A DNA stretch of 56,242 nucleotides from assembly GCF_005747095.1 (NCBI RefSeq), contig NZ_SWLG01000023.1, positions 1 to 56,242 of the forward strand. Direction: 5' to 3'. This document shows positions 1 to 14,138 of this stretch, piece by piece; within the stretch, counting starts at the first letter, position 1; each line of letters starts with the position of its first letter. Below the pieces are notes generated by a model. It had not been told where the DNA came from. It saw only the letters and a list, made by a program, of their open reading frames with translations, and did no database searches. The position numbers and the translations under genes were made by a program. This stretch comes from Exobacillus caeni (GTDB lineage: Bacteria > Bacillota > Bacilli > Bacillales > Guptibacillaceae).

Positions 1-52
1 AGAAAAATTGGATGGACTGAGTCCCGTCGAATACCGAACTCAATCCATCCAA
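1..52 (-). terminator. Rho-independent terminator of the SRPBCC gene
   Basis: Read on the minus strand, arms at 52-38 and 22-8 form a 15-bp stem containing one G-U pair, followed at once by TTTTTCT (positions 7-1). It lies just downstream of the minus-strand gene ending at 142. Confidence 0.8.
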
Positions 53-141
53 TCAACTGCATAACAAAACTCTAACTTTTGGGGTTAACCACCTTTGCAG
101 GCTCTTTTTTCTATGCTGTACAATTAACAAAACAGGTTCCA

Positions 142-594
142 TCATCTTTTTTCAGCTAGCCTTTTTAATTCCTTCGCTCGGTTTTCAATAAAGCGTTGCA
201 TATATTTTTCTAAAAACAATGTATCAATGAAGTTTCCAAGAATGCCGAATGGTGACTTATAATCAAACGTGTCTTTCATGATCGTCCCTGTTCCGCTTTC
301 TATAAATTCGTGTGTATGTGTGAAAGAATGGAATGCGCCTTTAACCATCACATCTGTAAATTTGTATGGTTTTTCCATTTCTATAATCCTGGCAGTTAAC
401 TTTTGCCTTATTCCAAAATGGGTAGCTTCCCAGGTGACGGCATCACCATATTCCATTAGCCCACCCGTAACGCCGTCGATCGCCCTTTCCCTCGTCTTAC
501 TTGTTGTTTCTGTATGTACTTCTACGTTTCGTGCAAGGTCAAAACAAACGCTGGCTGGTGCTTCGATATAAATTTCATTTTTTATTATAGGCAT
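142..594 (-). CDS. SRPBCC family protein (polyketide cyclase/START-like fold)
   Basis: A 150-residue protein with the pattern of SRPBCC small-ligand-binding proteins: an N-terminal strand followed by the 'IEAPASVCFDLARN' helix, a central antiparallel sheet (TWEATHFGIRQKLTARI) and a long C-terminal helix rich in R, K and E (MQRFIENRAKELKRLAEKR). There is no signal peptide or membrane segment, so it should be cytoplasmic. Family members bind hydrophobic ligands or act as cyclases and coenzyme Q-binding-like proteins; the substrate cannot be told here. It is monocistronic and divergent from sigL, with a strong terminator behind it. The family call is secure, the function unknown. Confidence 0.8.
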   Translation of the reverse strand: MPIIKNEIYIEAPASVCFDLARNVEVHTETTSKTRERAIDGVTGGLMEYGDAVTWEATHFGIRQKLTARIIEMEKPYKFTDVMVKGAFHSFTHTHEFIESGTGTIMKDTFDYKSPFGILGNFIDTLFLEKYMQRFIENRAKELKRLAEKR

Positions 595-808
595 GCCATT
601 TATCCTTCCGCTTTATTAGAGATAGTGTAACACTATTATATTTATACAATAAGTTTAAAACCAGTTGAATATTGATCAAACGTTTGATTAACTTTCTGCA
701 AAATCAAGTAATACCATGTTCTCTTTAACATCGTTCTTGTTGTCATTGCATTTTCTTCCATACCATATTATGTAGCAATATAGTATGATAGGTAATGGGG
801 GGAGTGGA

Positions 809-2128
809 ATGGAACTAGGACTTTTTCAAAAGCAGACAACCAGACTTGTGATGACCAATGAACTTCGACAGGCCATTACGATTCTTCAGTACTCCACAGT
901 TGAATTGGCCGGTTTTATCAAAGAGCAGGCGCTGGAAAACCCTCTGATCGATCTTTCCTCTCCATCATGGGGAACAAGAAAAAGCTATCAAAAAACAAAA
1001 TCTACTAAATGGCAGTCGGAAGACGGAAAAAACGATCCGATTGCATTTGCTCCTGCAAAAGAGGGAGGACTACATGATTATGTCCTTCAACAGGTGCAAT
1101 TTCTTCCACTGGCAGATTCGAAATTAAAAATACTAACATATCTGATTGAAAACCTTGATGAAGCAGGTTACTTAAGAATTGATGAAGAGGAGGCCACAAG
1201 CCGCTTTGCAATCGAAAAGGAAGACTTAGAAGAAAAAATTGCTGTTCTTCAGTCTTTAGAACCAGTCGGTATCGGTGCAAGATCACTAGGAGAGTGCCTT
1301 TATCTTCAACTAAAGCAAAGAAGTATGCAGAACGAGCTGGCCGAGACTATCGTGTTGAATGATTTGAAATCGCTTGCAGAACGCAAATATAAAGAGCTTG
1401 CAAAGAAGTATCATGTTACAGTAACTGACATTCAGCGTACTGCGGATTTTATTTCAACGCTTGATCCTAAACCCGGTTCGCTTTTTGCAAGGGAAACCAC
1501 CAAATATGTGATTCCCGATGTTACGATAAAAAGAGAACAAAATGGATTCAGAGCTTACTTAAATGATGAACTGCTTCCAAAGATTTCATTGAATAAGCAG
1601 TATTCTTTGTTGATGGGCTCTCAAAAGAACGATGCGGCACTTTACTTAAAAGAAAAGTATCAGCAATACAACTGGCTGTTAAAAAGTATCCAGCAGCGCC
1701 AGGAAACACTCGGTGCCATTTTGGCCGTCTTTATTGAAAAGCAAAACGATTTTTTAGAATACGGTGTTAAGTCTTTGAAGCCTCTTACGTTAAGAGAAGT
1801 TGCAGAAGAAGCTGGTGTACACGAATCAACTGTAAGCAGAGCGATCAAACATAAATATGTCCAAACGCCTCATGGATTGTTCGAATTGAAAAATTTATTC
1901 ACATCAAAGATCGAATCAAACGCAGGGGATGCTGCTTCGTCTTCCAGTGTGAAACAGCGTATTAAAGAAATGATTGACCAGGAAAACAAACAGAAACCTC
2001 TTTCCGATCAAAAGATTGCCGATATTTTAAACGGGCAGAAGGGCATCGGGATTTCCAGAAGAACGGTTGCAAAATACCGTGACGAGATGAAAATTTTGAG
2101 CTCATCCAAAAGAAAAAGATATAACTAG
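809..2128 (+). CDS. rpoN: RNA polymerase sigma-54 factor (SigL/RpoN)
   Basis: Sigma-54 directs RNA polymerase to -12/-24 promoters and needs an enhancer-binding AAA+ activator. The 439-residue protein begins with the activator-interacting region I (MELGLFQKQTTRLVMTNELR, then glutamine-containing helices), followed by the core-binding region (about 90-290) and a helix-turn-helix near 330-355 (VHESTVSRAIKHKYVQTPHG). It ends with the RpoN box, here SRRTVAKYRDEMKI, about 20 residues from the C-terminus. I start at 809 because GGGGGGAG sits just upstream; an in-frame ATG at 785 lacks a ribosome binding site. Length matches Bacillus SigL (about 436). In Bacillus this gene neighbours the glycolytic cluster, as here. 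Confidence 0.95.
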   Translation: MELGLFQKQTTRLVMTNELRQAITILQYSTVELAGFIKEQALENPLIDLSSPSWGTRKSYQKTKSTKWQSEDGKNDPIAFAPAKEGGLHDYVLQQVQFLPLADSKLKILTYLIENLDEAGYLRIDEEEATSRFAIEKEDLEEKIAVLQSLEPVGIGARSLGECLYLQLKQRSMQNELAETIVLNDLKSLAERKYKELAKKYHVTVTDIQRTADFISTLDPKPGSLFARETTKYVIPDVTIKREQNGFRAYLNDELLPKISLNKQYSLLMGSQKNDAALYLKEKYQQYNWLLKSIQQRQETLGAILAVFIEKQNDFLEYGVKSLKPLTLREVAEEAGVHESTVSRAIKHKYVQTPHGLFELKNLFTSKIESNAGDAASSSSVKQRIKEMIDQENKQKPLSDQKIADILNGQKGIGISRRTVAKYRDEMKILSSSKRKRYN

Positions 2129-2138
2129 ATTGAAAGAA

Positions 2139-2290
2139 AGAGGCCGGTGCAAAAGTATTTTAGCCGAAAGGAAATCCGAACTTTGATCCAAAATTCTTTA
2201 ATCAGAATTTGAATCGGCTCGGATTTTTCTTTTGGACCTTTTTCGTCGCGGAAAGAAAAGTATTCTGGAGAAGCGGCTTGCAGCACTCGA
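2139..2290 (+). repeat. Dispersed repeat, short copy (related to 32642-33101)
   Basis: Positions 2139-2240 match 32642-32747 closely, including an imperfect hairpin whose arms carry AATCCGAAC and TCGGATTTTT, ending in a T-rich run. Positions 2248-2290 then match 33048-33099. This copy looks like an internal deletion derivative of the longer copy. Being downstream of sigL, its hairpin may serve as the sigL terminator. Confidence 0.7.
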
Positions 2291-2382
2291 CTAAATACCG
2301 GTCAAAAAAGTTTTTGAAGTTGGAGCGGAAAACATGTTTCTTCATATGATATGTGGGTACATTACCTAAAGGGGAATGACTA

Positions 2383-2622
2383 ATGGAACCGATAAACGTT
2401 ATTTTATATTCAAAAGAAAATTGTTCACTATGTGATAAAGCGAAAGTAGTTCTTGATGAGCTGAATGAAGAAATTCCTCTATCAGTAAAAGAAGTCGACA
2501 TTTATAAAGATGATGACTTGCTGGAAAAGTATATGGTTATGATTCCGGTAGTAGAAATATATGGGGAAGAAGTCGATTACGGAATAATCTCGAAAGAAAA
2601 AATAAGAAAACGCTTACTTTGA
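2383..2622 (+). CDS. Glutaredoxin-like thioredoxin-fold protein
   Basis: A 79-residue protein with a compact thioredoxin fold: strand VILYSKENCSLCDKAK carrying a CxxC at about 14-17, and the cis-proline region 'MVMIPVVEIYGEEV' near residues 50-60. It probably reduces disulfides or acts as a glutaredoxin-like electron carrier in the cytoplasm; family relatives are annotated DUF836 or glutaredoxin family. The start is the ATG at 2383, preceded by AAAGGGGAATGACTA. It lies between sigL and cggR, separated from cggR by 144 bp that hold the cggR promoter and operator, so it is probably its own unit. Confidence 0.8.
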   Translation: MEPINVILYSKENCSLCDKAKVVLDELNEEIPLSVKEVDIYKDDDLLEKYMVMIPVVEIYGEEVDYGIISKEKIRKRLL

Positions 2623-2641
2623 AATTTTAAGTGTAACATAG

Positions 2642-2670
2642 TTGCGAAGCGTTTTTCCAACTGATATGAT
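2642..2670 (+). promoter_or_regulatory. Sigma-A promoter of the cggR-gapA operon
   Basis: TTGCGA (2642-2647), a 17-bp spacer and TATGAT (2665-2670). The CggR operator begins about 33 bp downstream of the -10 box, so bound repressor would act mainly on early elongation. Confidence 0.65.
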
Positions 2671-2702
2671 GAAAATTGTAACAGGTCTTTTTTTAAACTA
2701 TC

Positions 2703-2738
2703 TGGGACAAAAAATGACTAAGTGGGACTTAATTTGTC
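2703..2738 (+). promoter_or_regulatory. CggR operator
   Basis: The sequence reads TGGGAC-N6-TGAC-N4-TGGGAC-N6-TGTC, with half-sites at 2703, 2715, 2723 and 2735. This has exactly the spacing of the hybrid direct/palindromic operator known for Bacillus CggR (CGGGAC-N6-TGTC-N4, repeated). It lies between the promoter and cggR, which fits autoregulation relieved by fructose-1,6-bisphosphate. Confidence 0.85.
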
Positions 2739-2766
2739 TCGGGTGAGGCCGTAAGGGAGTAGAACA

Positions 2767-3795
2767 ATGCATTCACTTTTATCTATCCAACAAAAATTAA
2801 TGCCTGAACTTCTGGAAGTCATGAACAAGCGGTATCGAATCTTGCGGTATCTTCGACTCATGCAGCCGATCGGCCGAAGAAGCCTCGCCGTAAACCTTGG
2901 CATAACAGAGCGGATTCTTCGGAGTGAAGTGACGTTTTTAAAAGACCAGGGATTGTTGGAAATGTCGGTTCAGGGAATGCATTTGACTGAAGAGGGTGAG
3001 CAGCTGCTGATCCAGTTAGAGCCGGTTATGAATGAAGTTTCCGGGTTGCGGAATCTGGAAGAAGAGCTCAAACAAAAAATGCAGCTGCAAGAAGTGATCA
3101 TTGTCCCGGGTGACAGTGACAAAGCTCCCTATGTGAAAAAAGAAATGGGGAGAGCGTGTGTATCACGTTTAAAAAAGCTCGATTTAAGTCAAAATGTTAT
3201 TGCGGTGACTGGAGGTACAACACTCGCTGCCGTCGCAGAAATGATGACACCGCCGGCACATGGGGAAGATATTCTGTTTGTCCCTGCTAGAGGGGGACTT
3301 GGAGAACAGGTGGAGAACCAGGCTAACACGATTTGTGCGAAAATGGCCCGTAAAGCATCTGGCGATTATCGTCTGCTCCATGTACCTGATCAATTAAGCG
3401 AAGAGGCTCATCAATCGTTGATTGAAGAACCGGGTGTCAAAGAGGTGCTCGAACTGATCAAGTCAGCCGGTATAGTAATTCATGGCATAGGAGATGCTAA
3501 CACAATGGCGATAAGAAGAAAATCATCTCCGGAAGTCATTGAAACGCTAAAAGCAAAGCATGCCGCTGCTGAAGCGTTTGGGTACTATTTTAATCAGGCA
3601 GGAGAAGTTGTACATAAAGTCAAGACAATCGGCCTTCAACTTCAAGACCTGGAGAATTGCGAGCTGGTGATTACTGTAGCAGGAGGATCAACCAAGGCAA
3701 AAGCAATTGAAGCTTATATGAAACGAGGATTGAAGAATGTCCTTGTAACAGATGAAGGCGCTGCTAAAGCGTTACTAGAGGGTTCTGCCCTTTAA
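2767..3795 (+). CDS. cggR: Central glycolytic genes regulator CggR (SorC family repressor)
   Basis: CggR represses the gapA operon and is induced by fructose-1,6-bisphosphate. The 342-residue protein has an N-terminal winged-helix region (about 25-75, 'RRSLAVNLGITERILRSEV') followed by a SorC/DeoR-type sugar-binding domain with 'AVTGGTTLAAVAEMM' and 'VPARGGLGEQVENQANTI', both characteristic of CggR phosphosugar-binding loops. Its length matches Bacillus CggR (340). The start is the ATG at 2767, preceded by GTAAGGGAGTAGA. It is the first gene of the glycolytic cluster, 51 bp before gapA, with a matching operator upstream. Confidence 0.97.
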   Translation: MHSLLSIQQKLMPELLEVMNKRYRILRYLRLMQPIGRRSLAVNLGITERILRSEVTFLKDQGLLEMSVQGMHLTEEGEQLLIQLEPVMNEVSGLRNLEEELKQKMQLQEVIIVPGDSDKAPYVKKEMGRACVSRLKKLDLSQNVIAVTGGTTLAAVAEMMTPPAHGEDILFVPARGGLGEQVENQANTICAKMARKASGDYRLLHVPDQLSEEAHQSLIEEPGVKEVLELIKSAGIVIHGIGDANTMAIRRKSSPEVIETLKAKHAAAEAFGYYFNQAGEVVHKVKTIGLQLQDLENCELVITVAGGSTKAKAIEAYMKRGLKNVLVTDEGAAKALLEGSAL

Positions 3796-3828
3796 AATAA
3801 AATACTTAATACCTTTTTAAAAGGATAA

Positions 3829-4854
<1,026 letters not shown>

Positions 4855-4875
4855 TAAAAGAAGCGAAAATATAAG

Positions 4876-4904
4876 GGGGAGGAAGTAGAACCTTCCTCCT
4901 TTTC
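4876..4904 (+). terminator. Terminator-like hairpin after gapA
   Basis: GGAGGAAG (4878-4885) and CTTCCTCC (4892-4899) form an 8-bp stem with a 6-nt loop, followed by TTTT. It separates cggR-gapA from pgk and may attenuate readthrough. Confidence 0.65.
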
Positions 4905-4942
4905 CATTGCCTTTTAAACTTGTTTTCGGTTCTGTTTAGTAG

Positions 4943-5113
4943 TGGCAGTTTTGCTCTCCCGGCGGCTCTTTTGTGTTTAAAGCTTCTTACATGCGAGCAT
5001 GACAAATCTTTAAACATACAGAGCCTTGTCGCTTGCGCTCTTACAAGATAGATAACTATCTATCTTTGAGGGAGAGCAAAGATGAGTCGCTTCGTGGTCT
5101 TGTTTTTAAAGGC
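4943..5113 (+). repeat. Structured three-way-junction repeat, copy 1
   Basis: Outer stem: TTTGCTCTCCC (4950-4960) with GGGAGAGCAAA (5070-5080). Second stem: GGCTC (4964-4968) with GAGCC (5021-5025), extended by GTTTAAAG (4975-4982) with CTTTAAAC (5008-5015), enclosing a CATGC..GCATG tip. Third stem: AAGATAGATA with TATCTATCTT around 5045-5066. Copies 2 (10170-10345, opposite strand) and 3 (38985-39142) keep the fold while changing the stem sequences. With the terminator above, this fills the gapA-pgk gap. Confidence 0.8.
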
Positions 5114-5243
5114 CATAAGTGATGAATACTTAATAACAGAGCCGATGTTTGAAAGGTTTATTTTCGGGCATTCTTCTATCGAAGGATTTGTGCTTTTGAT
5201 GAAAAGAAAAATCCACTTTGTGCATGAAGGAGGACTAGGGACT

Positions 5244-6428
5244 ATGAACAAAAAAACAATTCGCGATTTTGATCTTAAAGGGAAAAAGGTGTTTTGCCGC
5301 GTTGATTTTAACGTTCCTATGAAAGATGGCAACGTCACGGATGATACGAGGATTCGTGCAGCTCTTCCAACGATTCAGTATTTGTCGGAACAGGGTGCGA
5401 AAGTAATCCTTGCCAGCCATCTTGGACGTCCAAAGGGACAGGCTGTTGAAGAACTTCGATTAGATCCTGTAGCAAAGCGTTTAAGCGATCTAAGCGGAAA
5501 GACGGTTGTGAAAACAGACGAGGTTTACGGTCCTGAAGTAAACGAAGCGATCAGCGGCCTTGAAGAAGGCGACCTTTTGTTGATAGAAAATGTTCGCTTT
5601 GAAGCCGGAGAAGAAAAGAATGATCCAGAGCTTGCAAAACATTTTGCAGAAATGGCTGATGTATATGTGAACGATGCATTCGGCGCTGCACACCGTGCAC
5701 ACGCATCAACTGCTGGAGTTGCCCAGCATTTGCCTTCAGCTGCAGGGTTTTTAATGGAAAAAGAACTGGATGTACTCGGAAAAGCATTATCGACACCTGA
5801 ACGCCCGTTTACGGCTATTATCGGCGGAGCAAAGGTTAAAGATAAAATCGGTGTAATCGAAAACCTCCTTGAAAAAGTGGATCACTTGATTATTGGAGGC
5901 GGGCTTGCTTACACGTTCGTTAAAGCCCTTGGCTATGATGTTGGAAAATCACTATTAGAAGAAGATAAAGTAGAACTTGCAAAATCTTTTATGGATAAAG
6001 CGAAAGAAAAAGGCGTCAAGTTCCACATACCGGAAGATGTTATCGTAGCTGATGATTTTTCTAATGATGCTAATACAAAGGTCGTAGGGATCGACTCCAT
6101 TCCATCTGACTGGGAAGCACTTGATATTGGTCCAAAAACGATCGATAAATACCGTGATATTGTTTTAGATTCTAAACTCGTAATCTGGAACGGGCCAATG
6201 GGAGTTTTTGAACTTGAAGCATTTGCAAACGGAACAAAGGGCGTTGCGCAGGCTTTAGCTGATTCTGATGCATATACAATTATCGGCGGCGGAGACTCTG
6301 CAGCAGCGGTCGAAAAGTTCGGAATGGCCGAAAAGATGGATCATATTTCAACAGGCGGCGGAGCATCCCTGGAATTCATGGAAGGAAAAGAATTGCCAGG
6401 TGTTGTCGCATTAGATGACAAAGAATAA
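5244..6428 (+). CDS. pgk: Phosphoglycerate kinase
   Basis: It transfers phosphate from 1,3-bisphosphoglycerate to ADP. The 394 residues equal the B. subtilis length and carry the N-terminal substrate motif '[19 protein letters not shown]', 'LASHLGRP', and the C-terminal nucleotide motif '[16 protein letters not shown]' with '[14 protein letters not shown]'. I start at the ATG at 5244, preceded by GAAGGAGGACTAGGG; the frame is open further upstream, but that part lies in a repeat and has no homology to the family. It is followed 85 bp later by tpiA. Confidence 0.98.
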   Translation: MNKKTIRDFDLKGKKVFCRVDFNVPMKDGNVTDDTRIRAALPTIQYLSEQGAKVILASHLGRPKGQAVEELRLDPVAKRLSDLSGKTVVKTDEVYGPEVNEAISGLEEGDLLLIENVRFEAGEEKNDPELAKHFAEMADVYVNDAFGAAHRAHASTAGVAQHLPSAAGFLMEKELDVLGKALSTPERPFTAIIGGAKVKDKIGVIENLLEKVDHLIIGGGLAYTFVKALGYDVGKSLLEEDKVELAKSFMDKAKEKGVKFHIPEDVIVADDFSNDANTKVVGIDSIPSDWEALDIGPKTIDKYRDIVLDSKLVIWNGPMGVFELEAFANGTKGVAQALADSDAYTIIGGGDSAAAVEKFGMAEKMDHISTGGGASLEFMEGKELPGVVALDDKE

Positions 6429-6471
6429 TGTACTTAAGTTTTAACGTAGAGAAGAGGACCCTCCTTTTTGA

Positions 6472-8803
<2,332 letters not shown>

Positions 8804-8818
8804 TATCAAAACGCATAA

Positions 8819-10117
<1,299 letters not shown>

Positions 10118-10125
10118 TACAACAA

Positions 10126-10158
10126 ACCTCCCCACACTGTAGGGGAGGTAATTTTTTT
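10126..10158 (+). terminator. Rho-independent terminator of the glycolytic operon
   Basis: ACCTCCCC (10126-10133) and GGGGAGGT (10142-10149) form a perfect 8-bp stem with an 8-nt loop, followed by AATTTTTTT. Confidence 0.9.
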
Positions 10159-10169
10159 GATTTGGATGT

Positions 10170-10345
10170 ATTTTAAAATAGGACAACAAAGCGACACATC
10201 TTTGCACTCCCTAAAAAGATAGATATTTATCTATCTTGTAAGAGCGAAAGCGACAAGGCTCGTTGGATATTCAGCAGCGTCATGCTTGCATGTAAGATGC
10301 TGAATATCCAAAAGAGCCGACAGGGAGAGCAAAACTGCCCAAAGA
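10170..10345 (-). repeat. Structured three-way-junction repeat, copy 2
   Basis: Inverted relative to copy 1. Outer stem: TTTGC-CTCCCT (10201-10212) with AGGGAGAGCAAA (10322-10333), one mismatch. Second stem: GGCTC/GAGCC extended by a 12-13 bp helix whose sequence (GGATATTCAGCA with its complement) differs entirely from copy 1 but stays paired. Third stem: AAGATAGATA with TATCTATCTT. It fills most of the 342-bp eno-secG gap. Confidence 0.8.
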
Positions 10346-10459
10346 TCTTAACGTTAACTCGAATAATAACGGGTTCACTTTCCCCGATTTTTGTTGATTT
10401 TCACAATTTTATTATGGTAAAGTTATAGTATTGTTATGGTAAGTCCGGGAGGTGGAATC

Positions 10460-10687
10460 ATGCAACTTGCAGTTACTATTGCACTTGTTATCGTTTCAAT
10501 CTTATTAATCATTGCGGTAGTCCTTCAGTCCGGTAAAAGCGCGGGGCTTTCAGGAGCGATTACCGGGGGTGCTGAACAACTATTCGGTAAAACAAAAGCC
10601 CGCGGTATGGAAGCCGTATTAAATAGAGTTACCGTTGTTTTAGCCGTTCTTTTCTTTGTACTGAACATCGTGGTGTTTTTGGTCTAA
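10460..10687 (+). CDS. secG: Preprotein translocase subunit SecG
   Basis: A small subunit of the SecYEG channel that assists SecA-driven export. The 75 residues have two membrane helices (about 2-23 and 52-74) joined by the conserved cytoplasmic loop '[20 protein letters not shown]'. The start at 10460 follows GGGAGGTGG. A plausible promoter lies upstream (TTGATT, TAAAGT). In Bacillus secG leads the yvaK(est)-rnr-smpB cluster, as here. Confidence 0.96.
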   Translation: MQLAVTIALVIVSILLIIAVVLQSGKSAGLSGAITGGAEQLFGKTKARGMEAVLNRVTVVLAVLFFVLNIVVFLV

Positions 10688-10712
10688 TCAACAGCTTAAT
10701 GTCAAATAATGG

Positions 10713-10744
10713 CAGCAGGTGTAGAAATCACTTGCTGTTTTTTT
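10713..10744 (+). terminator. Rho-independent terminator after secG
   Basis: CAGCAGGTG (10713-10721) and CACTTGCTG (10729-10737) pair, followed by TTTTTTT. Confidence 0.88.
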
Positions 10745-10890
10745 GCTCTTTTTTTAGGAGTATTTTACCAAGCGAAATTCCTATAAAAAGTTGGATTATT
10801 AGAGTTATTTATAGATGGGAAAACTACATAAAACAGCTGTTTTAAAAGCTTAATGCTAAGGAATAGGAGTAGGAGAGGGAGGAAATCATC

Positions 10891-11637
10891 ATGAGAATCG
10901 TAATGCCAAAACCTTTTACCTTTGAGGGAGGAGATCGTGCAGTGTTGCTGCTGCATGGTTTTACAGGAAATACAGCAGATGTCCGCATGCTTGGAAGGTA
11001 CCTGCAGGAGAAAGGATACACTTGCCATGCACCGCAATATAAAGGCCACGGTGTCCCTCCTGAAGAGCTTGTACATACTGGACCGGAAGATTGGTGGAAG
11101 GATGTAACGGAAGGATATAACCATCTGAAAGAAAAAGGATACGAAGAGATAGCTGTCGCCGGTCTTTCGCTTGGAGGAGTATTTTCCTTGAAACTTGGTT
11201 ATACTGTTCCGGTTAAGGGAATAGTACCGATGTGTGCCCCGATGTACATTAAAAGCGAAGAAGTGATGTATCAGGGGATCCTTGATTATGCGAAAGAATA
11301 CAAAAAGTTCGAAGGAAAAAAACCGGAACAAATCGATTCCGAAATGAAAGAATTTGAAAAAACGCCGATGAAGACGCTAAATGCCCTGCAAAACCTGATC
11401 AAGGAAGTCCGTGACAATGTCGATATGGTCTATGCGCCGACATTCGTCGTTCAGGCAAGGCATGATGAGATGATCAACACAGACAGTGCAAACATCATTT
11501 ATGAAAATGTTGAGTCTAATAAAAAGGATCTAAAATGGTACGAAGAATCAGGACATGTTATTACGCTGGATAAGGAAAAAGAGCAGCTTCATGAAGATGT
11601 TTATGGATTTCTTGAAGGATTAGATTGGTCTAATTAG
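10891..11637 (+). CDS. Carboxylesterase (YvaK/Est30 family)
   Basis: An alpha/beta hydrolase acting on short-chain esters. The 248 residues carry the oxyanion region [13 protein letters not shown] near 26, the nucleophile elbow GLSLGG near residue 93-97, an acid in '[10 protein letters not shown]' and the catalytic His in '[10 protein letters not shown]' near the C-terminus. This matches the monoacylglycerol-lipase-like carboxylesterase next to rnr in Bacillus and Geobacillus. There is no signal peptide, so it is cytoplasmic. The ribosome binding site is AGGGAGGAAA. It sits between secG and rnr, 60 bp before rnr. Confidence 0.93.
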   Translation: MRIVMPKPFTFEGGDRAVLLLHGFTGNTADVRMLGRYLQEKGYTCHAPQYKGHGVPPEELVHTGPEDWWKDVTEGYNHLKEKGYEEIAVAGLSLGGVFSLKLGYTVPVKGIVPMCAPMYIKSEEVMYQGILDYAKEYKKFEGKKPEQIDSEMKEFEKTPMKTLNALQNLIKEVRDNVDMVYAPTFVVQARHDEMINTDSANIIYENVESNKKDLKWYEESGHVITLDKEKEQLHEDVYGFLEGLDWSN

Positions 11638-11697
11638 TTAATTTTAAATAATTGGGAATAAATAAAGATAGATTGCAACTCGAAGGAAGGTGAGAGT

Positions 11698-14010
11698 ATG
11701 ACAGTAAATGAACGAATGGAACGGATTCTTTCTTTTATGAAAGAAGAGGCATACAAGCCCCTCACTGTTTCTGAACTTGAAGAAGTGTTTGGGCTTGAGG
11801 ATTCCAGCGACTTTAAGGAATTTGTAAAAACGCTGAACAAAATGGAAGAGGAAGGCCTGATTGTCCGAACTAGAAGTAATCGATATGGCATACCTGAAAA
11901 AATGAATCTTGTTCGCGGGAAACTCCAGGTACATGCGAAAGGGTTTGCTTTTTTACTGCCGGAAGAAACAGGTGAGAAAGATGTTTATATTTCTCAGGGT
12001 GACTTAAATGGTGCGATGAACGGAGACCGTGTTATTGTAAGGCTTCATCAAAAAAGCTCGGGGACACGCCCGGAAGGTACCGTTATTCGTATCATCGAAC
12101 GTGGGCAAACAAGAGTGGTCGGAACTTATTCTGACAGCAAGCATTTTGGGTTTGTGATTCCTGATGACAAGCGAATCCCCCACGACATTTTTATTCCGAA
12201 AAGTGCTGCTAACGGTGCGGCGGAAGGACATAAAGTTGTTGTTGAAATAACGAAATACCCTGAGGGCCGTATGAGCGCTGAAGGAGAGATCACAGAAATC
12301 CTCGGCCATAAAAATGATCCGGGCGTAGATATTTTATCTATTATCTATAAACACGGTTTGCCTGGAGAGTTTCCTGATGATGCGATGGAACAGGCAACAA
12401 ACACACCGGATGAAATTGATCCGAAGGACATTGAGGGCCGCAGAGACCTCCGTGATGACACGATTGTTACGATTGACGGGGCAGACGCAAAGGACCTTGA
12501 TGATGCAGTAAATGTCGTCAAGCTTGAAAACGGTAACTATAAGCTGGGCGTTCATATCGCGGATGTTACCCATTATGTAACAGAAGGGTCTCCGATCGAT
12601 GTGGAAGCAGCTGAACGTGGTACAAGCGTATACCTAGTTGACCGAGTGATTCCGATGATTCCGCACAGATTGTCTAACGGTATATGCAGCCTTAACCCAC
12701 AGGTTGACCGCCTGACAATTTCTTGCGAGATGGAAATAACTTCTGAAGGGGAAGTAGTCCATCATGAAATTTTTCCAAGTGTTATCAAGACAACAGAAAG
12801 AATGACTTATACAGACGTGCGGAAAATTTTACAAGAAGAAGACGAAGAAGTGATGAAACGGTACGAGGCGTTGGTCCCATTCTTTAAAACAATGGGAGAA
12901 CTCGCTGATATTCTTCGGAAAAAACGGTTTGAACGCGGAGCGATCGACTTTGACTTCGCTGAAGCGAAAGTGCTTGTGGATGATGAAGGAAACCCGCAGG
13001 ATGTCGTTTTGCGTGAACGTTCTGTAGCGGAGAAGTTGATCGAAGAATTTATGCTTGCAGCAAACGAAACTATTGCCCAGCATTTCCACTGGATGGATAT
13101 TCCGTTCATGTATCGTATCCATGAAGATCCCGATGCAGATAAGTTAAATAACTTCTTTGAGTTTATCACGAACTTCGGTTACGTAGTGCGAGGTAATGCA
13201 AACACAGTTCATCCTCGAGCACTCCAGGAACTGCTTGAAGAAGTTCGCGGCGAGCCGGAAGAGGCCGTAATCAGTAAAGTAATGCTTCGTTCTATGCAGC
13301 AGGCGAAGTATTATCCGGAAAGCCTTGGGCACTTTGGATTATCTACTGACTTCTATACGCATTTTACGTCGCCGATCCGCCGTTATCCTGACTTGATTGT
13401 CCATCGATTGATCCGGACATATTTGTTCGAGAAAAAAGTCGGCCAGGAAACGCGGGAAAAATGGAAGGAAGCTCTGCCTGAAATCGCGCAGCACTCATCA
13501 GCGATGGAACGCCGTGCGGTAGATGCAGAACGTGAAACAGACGAGCTCAAAAAAGCAGAGTATATGGAGGATAAAATCGGCGAGGAATTCGAAGGCGTTA
13601 TCAGTGGGGTGACAAATTTTGGTTTGTTTGTTGAACTCCCGAATACCATTGAAGGCCTTGTCCATGTCAGCTATCTGACCGACGACTATTACCATTATGA
13701 TGAAGGCAACTATGCCATGATCGGTGAGCGGACTGGAAACGTATTCCGTATCGGTGATGAGATCGAAGTAAGAGTGATCAATGTGAACATCGATGAACGC
13801 TCGATCGACTTTGAAATCGTCGGCATGAAACCGCCGAAAGAGCGGAAGCGCATGGCACGCCCTAAAGTAATCCAGGGTGGCAAGCGTACTCCAAGAAAGA
13901 AATCAAAAGAGCTTGAAATAGCCGAGCGAAAGCGGAAGCCTGCCAATGACAAGCAGGGACAGGGACAAAACAAAAAGAAGAAAAAGAAGAAGAAAAAGCG
14001 GAACAGATAA
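11698..14010 (+). CDS. rnr: Ribonuclease R (3'-5' exoribonuclease)
   Basis: RNase R degrades structured RNA and non-stop mRNAs on stalled ribosomes, working with SmpB-tmRNA, whose genes follow. The 770 residues show an N-terminal winged helix (1-70), two cold-shock domains (about 70-210), the RNB catalytic domain with '[16 protein letters not shown]' (four catalytic aspartates) and '[16 protein letters not shown]', an S1 domain near 625-705, and a C-terminal lysine-rich tail ending in a run of K and R. The start follows AAGGAAGGTGAG. The poly-lysine tail is typical of RNase R and binds RNA or ribosomes. Confidence 0.97.
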   Translation: MTVNERMERILSFMKEEAYKPLTVSELEEVFGLEDSSDFKEFVKTLNKMEEEGLIVRTRSNRYGIPEKMNLVRGKLQVHAKGFAFLLPEETGEKDVYISQGDLNGAMNGDRVIVRLHQKSSGTRPEGTVIRIIERGQTRVVGTYSDSKHFGFVIPDDKRIPHDIFIPKSAANGAAEGHKVVVEITKYPEGRMSAEGEITEILGHKNDPGVDILSIIYKHGLPGEFPDDAMEQATNTPDEIDPKDIEGRRDLRDDTIVTIDGADAKDLDDAVNVVKLENGNYKLGVHIADVTHYVTEGSPIDVEAAERGTSVYLVDRVIPMIPHRLSNGICSLNPQVDRLTISCEMEITSEGEVVHHEIFPSVIKTTERMTYTDVRKILQEEDEEVMKRYEALVPFFKTMGELADILRKKRFERGAIDFDFAEAKVLVDDEGNPQDVVLRERSVAEKLIEEFMLAANETIAQHFHWMDIPFMYRIHEDPDADKLNNFFEFITNFGYVVRGNANTVHPRALQELLEEVRGEPEEAVISKVMLRSMQQAKYYPESLGHFGLSTDFYTHFTSPIRRYPDLIVHRLIRTYLFEKKVGQETREKWKEALPEIAQHSSAMERRAVDAERETDELKKAEYMEDKIGEEFEGVISGVTNFGLFVELPNTIEGLVHVSYLTDDYYHYDEGNYAMIGERTGNVFRIGDEIEVRVINVNIDERSIDFEIVGMKPPKERKRMARPKVIQGGKRTPRKKSKELEIAERKRKPANDKQGQGQNKKKKKKKKKRNR

Positions 14011-14015
14011 TAAAG

Positions 14016-14060
14016 AGGGTTGACTCATGCATTGTTCTTGAGTCAACCTTCTACTTCTTA
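14016..14060 (+). terminator. Terminator-like hairpin between rnr and smpB
   Basis: GGTTGACTCA (14018-14027) and TGAGTCAACC (14039-14048) form a perfect 10-bp stem, but the tract after it (TTCTACTTCTT) is only moderately T-rich, so termination may be partial. Confidence 0.6.
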
Positions 14061-14077
14061 AGGGGGGAGTGCCTGCA

Positions 14078-14106
14078 TTGACTTTATTTGACCAATTCGT
14101 TATAAT
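14078..14106 (+). promoter_or_regulatory. Sigma-A promoter of smpB
   Basis: TTGACT (14078-14083), a 17-bp spacer and a perfect TATAAT (14101-14106), 33 bp before the smpB start. Confidence 0.85.
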
Positions 14107-14138
14107 AGTACTTGACGCTTGAGAGGAGGATACCGTAC

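Noticed and set aside
5082-5243. N-terminal extension of Pgk
   Set aside because: It is repeat and leader sequence; Pgk length and the ribosome binding site fit the start at 5244.
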